Shown: piece after piece, positions 60,056 through 64,000 of the stretch
Layout: the number at the start of each line of letters is the position of its first letter
How positions within the stretch are numbered: the first letter of the stretch is position 1
DNA from: Pelargonium cotyledonis
Taxonomy: Eukaryota; Streptophyta; Magnoliopsida; Geraniales; Geraniaceae
Direction of reading: 5' to 3'
NCBI GenBank assembly: GCA_036897625.1
Contig: JAYMTA010000021.1
Location: 1-64,000 of the forward strand
DNA length: 64,000 nucleotides
Notes under the pieces: generated by a model
The model's database searches: none
Told to the model about the DNA's origin: nothing
Seen by the model: the letters and a program-made list of their open reading frames with translations, nothing else
Position numbers and translations under genes: made by a program

Positions 60056-63000
60056 CTCTCATATGGCCCCCTAAAAGAAAAAATCTCTGATATTTAATAG
60101 GTTGGGAGGGGGTGTATATACTTAAATATTTATGCTTGAATTATAAGAAGTTAGTTGCTATGCAGACCGATCTAACAACCTCTAACTAGTGATCTTGCTT
60201 TTCATATTTGATACTCAAGATCTTAAAACCTTTCCTTAACCCAAGAACTCTTTTTTCTTAAACATCTGTAAAGTCTATCCAAGTCAAATTACCTTGTACT
60301 TGAAATCCTTAAACAAAAAGCTACGAATATAACTTACTTATTTTGAGAACTAATTAGGTCCCTTGAATTATTATCTATTACTACTCATAAATACCTTGTA
60401 CGAGATTCCTTTAGTCCAATTGCCTAATTGTTAGATCTGACTACTGCACCTCTTGCTTCTTACCCGGGTATTACTAACTTCGGAAAAGGTAAATGAAGCT
60501 TGCCTGGTTCACGAACAAGTCCATCAAATCTTGTTAAGCTTTTCACTAAGTCCTCAGAAAGAGTCTACTTCAACTAGCTTTTCTAATTTGTTTCTTTGAA
60601 AGCTGTATCATTCGTTATAAACTCTTCATTTTAGATTCATGAAGAGTTGTAAACCAGAGGGTTTCTGTTTTGTTCTTATAGGTTTTTCATGTTTACTCGA
60701 TTTGGAAAAATCCTGTAATAAGAAGTTAGGGAAAAGTAGGTATAGTTAGTCATTCAAGTACGCTTTTAAATAAGCTATTCGGTAAGGTCACTCTTATGCC
60801 TTTTTATTTACACTCGAGGGCGCCGTTCCCCGTTATCCCTGTATCTATTTAGAAAGTATCGTGGAATCTAGTACTAACACTGCGAATTAGTCAATAAAAT
60901 TTAGTATAGACTCCCTTAAATACGTACGGAAAGGTCCCAATTAGATAATTTTGTTGGGGCACGCCGGATAAATAAAAACCTCTTATACAGGAATTTCGAA
61001 AAGTGTGAGACTTACTAAAAGATATGGTCCAAGGTTTACAGATTATGACTTGTATGCATGATTTACAAAAAGGAAAGTTATAGTTTTAATAATATATTTT
61101 CCTATAACCCGAGCTGCTTAGTAGTGAGTGAAGTTCTAAAGGTAATATATTCATAGTCTTAACTTTACTTTGTACCTAATCTGGGCATTCGGCATTATGA
61201 AGAATATTAGCCCTAAGAAGTATACAATAGCATTTACAATAGCACATCCCACAGTTATGAATAAGCATAAAGTCCTTTATATTTAACTATACACTAGAAT
61301 CTTAAAGAAATAGAGCGGCAACCCAGCTGTTACAAGTTAAAAAGGCCCCTAAACACCAGGGTTTCACAGACAAAAATCGTTCTTGACCAGATTTCAAAAA
61401 TGAAGTTACAAAAACTTTAGACTCTTTAGCTACCCTCTAATTCGATACCTGTAGATGACTGAACAGGGGTTTCCCCACTTAAGAGAGCCCTCTTCTATCT
61501 GGCGTAAAGCATAACTTCGGTGGGAATTATATAGGAGACTCTAAGAAACTGCGGCGGATCTTTTTTCCATACAGGACAGAAGGTTCTAAACAGTATACTC
61601 GAGCTATTCCCATGAGAAAGACATAGCACTTAATAAAAAGTGGATACTGAACTCCCACGTACTCCTTCCATATCCTTAATTACACCACCAACGCCTATTT
61701 AAGAGTCTAAGTATGATTTTTTCGGGTTTAATAATATACACGTTCTAACTTGTTTCGTCGAGTTCCGTAATTCGAATTCTACTTACATGTGTTTTAAATA
61801 TTAGATATTGGCTTAATTAATCCTTTAGCTGTTGCTTCTTGGAGACAAGAGAAATATAGAGTTCAAAGTATACAACCTAGTAAAGATAAGACCAACACAG
61901 ACCTTCTTGCTAGATATTACTCTTCGTTGGTACAAAGCTATTGATAAAATTAAATAAATACCTAAAATGGGGCCGGAATAAAACACAGAATACTAATTTA
62001 GACTTTTATGGTTCATAAACTAATCTAGGGTTTTAGCTAGCTTCAAAGTATATTTATATCCGTGCAAAAAAAAGAGAAAGTTATAAATATACGTTTTTGT
62101 TAATAATTTCATGTGCTACAGTTACACTACTTTTATTTAATGAGAGTCATTTAACTAGGATACTCTTTCTTGAGATTAACAAAAGGTGTTATTACTGAAC
62201 GAACAGTAAAACTAAACTTTATTACATCCACAGTTTAAATTTTTATTAAGGAACATTTTATAACTACACTTTAATTAAATTACTATCACGCAGTATGCCT
62301 ACTTGAAAAATGAACTTCCCAAGAGGACTTCTATAATTCCTAGGGTGTGTTAGCTCCAGGTTCTACAGGTATGGATTAGCTATCTTGGAATTCTTATATA
62401 AGTTACTGGATCCAAGGGAACTCAGGCAAATCGCTGGACAAAAAGAGAATACTACTTCAAACGAAAGTCTTTTAACAGAACAGAAGCTAAAACAGGATTA
62501 AAAGCTCCTCATCTATAGATATTCTTTACACTAATTTAAAATTACAGCATTCGAGCCCTTATTTGTGTAATCCAGTTTTCAGGGTTAATACCGCGGGTCC
62601 TTCAAAAACAGGAACTCCTTTCAAAAGGTAAAACCCACTGGGTTATAATCCTAACCTGAGACTTAATTACAAAATTAGTTGGAGTCTTTTTTATTTACTT
62701 TACTGTATTCTATAGTAGAAAAGACTTCCTTAGTTCTTCGTACTTCTATATTTTAAGATCCTAAATCCTACTAACGTATAAATTAGGCAAATGCTAATAC
62801 TTTTTCTAACTTAACTACTACATATTACTTGTCAACCAGAAGTCTTTCATACTGGCCCCTTTAGTATAGTAGGATCTGAGAACTTAATAAAGAGGTTAGC
62901 CTTCTAAGATAATTAAGGAATTCTAAAAAAAGTAGTTAACCAGTACTACTAGGGTCTCTATGTTATTATTTAAAATCTGATTTCCAAAATAAGGACGCCG

Positions 63001-64000
63001 TCAGACAATAAAGATACTGGGTATAGTAATTGCCAGGTAAAATCATCTAAATAGAAAAACAAGGATCTCTTCTAATAATCTAATCTATAAAGTAAGGTAT
63101 ACGGCTTATACCAAATGGACTCGGAAACTTTGATTAATAGATATAACCATGTTAGAACAATGCAATTTTAGCTAAATCCCAAGGGTTCGAGTCTTGTCAT
63201 ATAACATAGAATCCCAATTTGTAAACCGGATTAGCTTTAGGCTTCTTTTAAGGTTTTGCTATCGATTGAGGATCGCTTTTACTTATGCTTGACTTATGTG
63301 TCGACTCAGCTTTTGGCCTTTTAAACAAAATAAATTGAAGAAGGCTCTATTAGTGTAAATTTTTAGTTTTTAGATAATCGTAGATACCGGAGGGGCACAC
63401 CTCTCGAAGTAAGAATTTTTTAAGGGTATTCTTGGATTGGTTCTTTTCATCGATTTCCTTTCCTGGTACCTCCTGAAAGTATTTAAGTTTTAAAAGAATT
63501 CTCGTGGAGTCACATGGAGATTTCCTGATTATTTCTTTACCGGTTACTGTCAGCTTCTTTACCAATACCTTGCCCTATACTCTTTTAGTATTGATCCCTT
63601 AACTAATATGCTTATACAAATAACCCCAAACAAAAGGAATCTTTATCATAAGAGCTCCTTGAATTTTTGAGAAAGAAAATTGGTGGATATCCTAATAAAA
63701 ACCTGTTTTTAGATTAAAATAAAGGGTATACCCGAACCTCATTAAACTTATATCCTCGACTCAAGAGGCACTTTAAACGTGAAGTTGTTCTAATCTGAAT
63801 CTTGAAAAAGGATCTGAAATTCGTATTGTAGAGATATCTCCGAGATAAAAAACTCGCTTTAGTATGGTACTTGTATTTTAACTGTTCTCTATTAAAAATT
63901 TTTTGTTATATAGCGCAGAGCTAAACATCCTGTCTTTCTTAATGCTACTATTTTAAACTCATTAAGACCAGGAAAAAGCATTTCAAAAATTCAAGGGAAT
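60056..64000. other. mostly gene-free AT-rich stretch to the window edge
   Basis: Only a weak tRNA-like fragment at 63.15 kb and a direct repeat TACAATAGCA (61,223-61,232 and 61,235-61,244) stand out. The 71-codon minus-strand frame at 63,350-63,565 has no recognisable motif. Confidence 0.5.
63149..63200 (+). pseudogene. tRNA-like fragment
   Basis: ATGTTAGAACA (end of a D-arm) is followed at about the right distance by AAGGGTTCGAGTCTTG (T-arm core). The anticodon arm between them is irregular. Weak but consistent with the other elements. Confidence 0.3.

Noticed and set aside
2600-64000. Retrovirus-like, Polinton-like or other capsid-bearing element
   Set aside because: No long terminal repeats, primer-binding site plus polypurine arrangement, or recognisable polymerase, protease, integrase or capsid motif was seen on either strand.
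2600-64000. rRNA or conserved mitochondrial/plastid protein genes
   Set aside because: I looked by eye for conserved small- and large-subunit rRNA words and common organellar protein motifs and found none. A covariance or profile search could still find weak remnants.
2600-64000. CRISPR array
   Set aside because: No set of regularly spaced identical repeats is present; the repeats seen are isolated pairs.

Overview
The first 2.2 kb looks like ordinary flowering-plant nuclear DNA. It holds a decayed minus-strand gene for an RRM + DUF4283 nucleic-acid-binding protein, a type found in plant LINE ORF1 and in related plant gene families. Next to it lies a small fold-back (MITE-like) element with 64-bp inverted arms and two near-perfect internal hairpins. 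A 180-base sample here (301-480) is about 48% G+C by hand count.

From somewhere between about 2.2 and 2.6 kb to the right edge (over 61 kb) the sequence changes character. Two hand-counted 300-base samples (25,201-25,500 and 46,801-47,100) give 29% and 35% G+C, more TA than AT, and few CA/TG/CG. Stops crowd all six frames. I recognise no protein gene, rRNA, LTR element, DNA transposon with coding capacity or CRISPR array in it. The longest open frames (130 and 110 codons) are about what chance allows. This block is not ordinary plant nuclear DNA, which over 60 kb would normally show several recognisable transposons.

The only recognisable biology in the block is about twenty tRNA-like sequences on both strands between 11.4 and 63.2 kb. 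The best is a nearly complete bacterial/organellar-type tRNA-Gln with a U1:A72 pair (20,789-20,859). Others resemble tRNA-Lys(UUU) of plant-mitochondrial type (several copies), tRNA-Arg(UCU) and an Ile/Asn-like tRNA. Several keep the 5' acceptor strand, D-arm and anticodon loop while the 3' strands no longer pair, so most are probably fossils. Other visible structure: a dispersed 60-bp repeat (12,970 and 22,480), pyrimidine-rich and purine-rich domains with simple, partly duplicated vocabulary (33.9-35.4, 41.75-42.0 and 55.6-57.5 kb), and many 7-10 bp tandem microduplications.

My reading is that this is a plant nuclear edge followed by a long, very decayed or cryptic block, most likely of organellar (mitochondrial-type) origin. 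A chimeric assembly join near 2.2-2.6 kb, RIP-like or methylation-driven C-to-T decay, a non-standard genetic code, or cryptic edited genes are alternatives that I cannot decide from the sequence alone. No operon or pathway can be drawn from this window.
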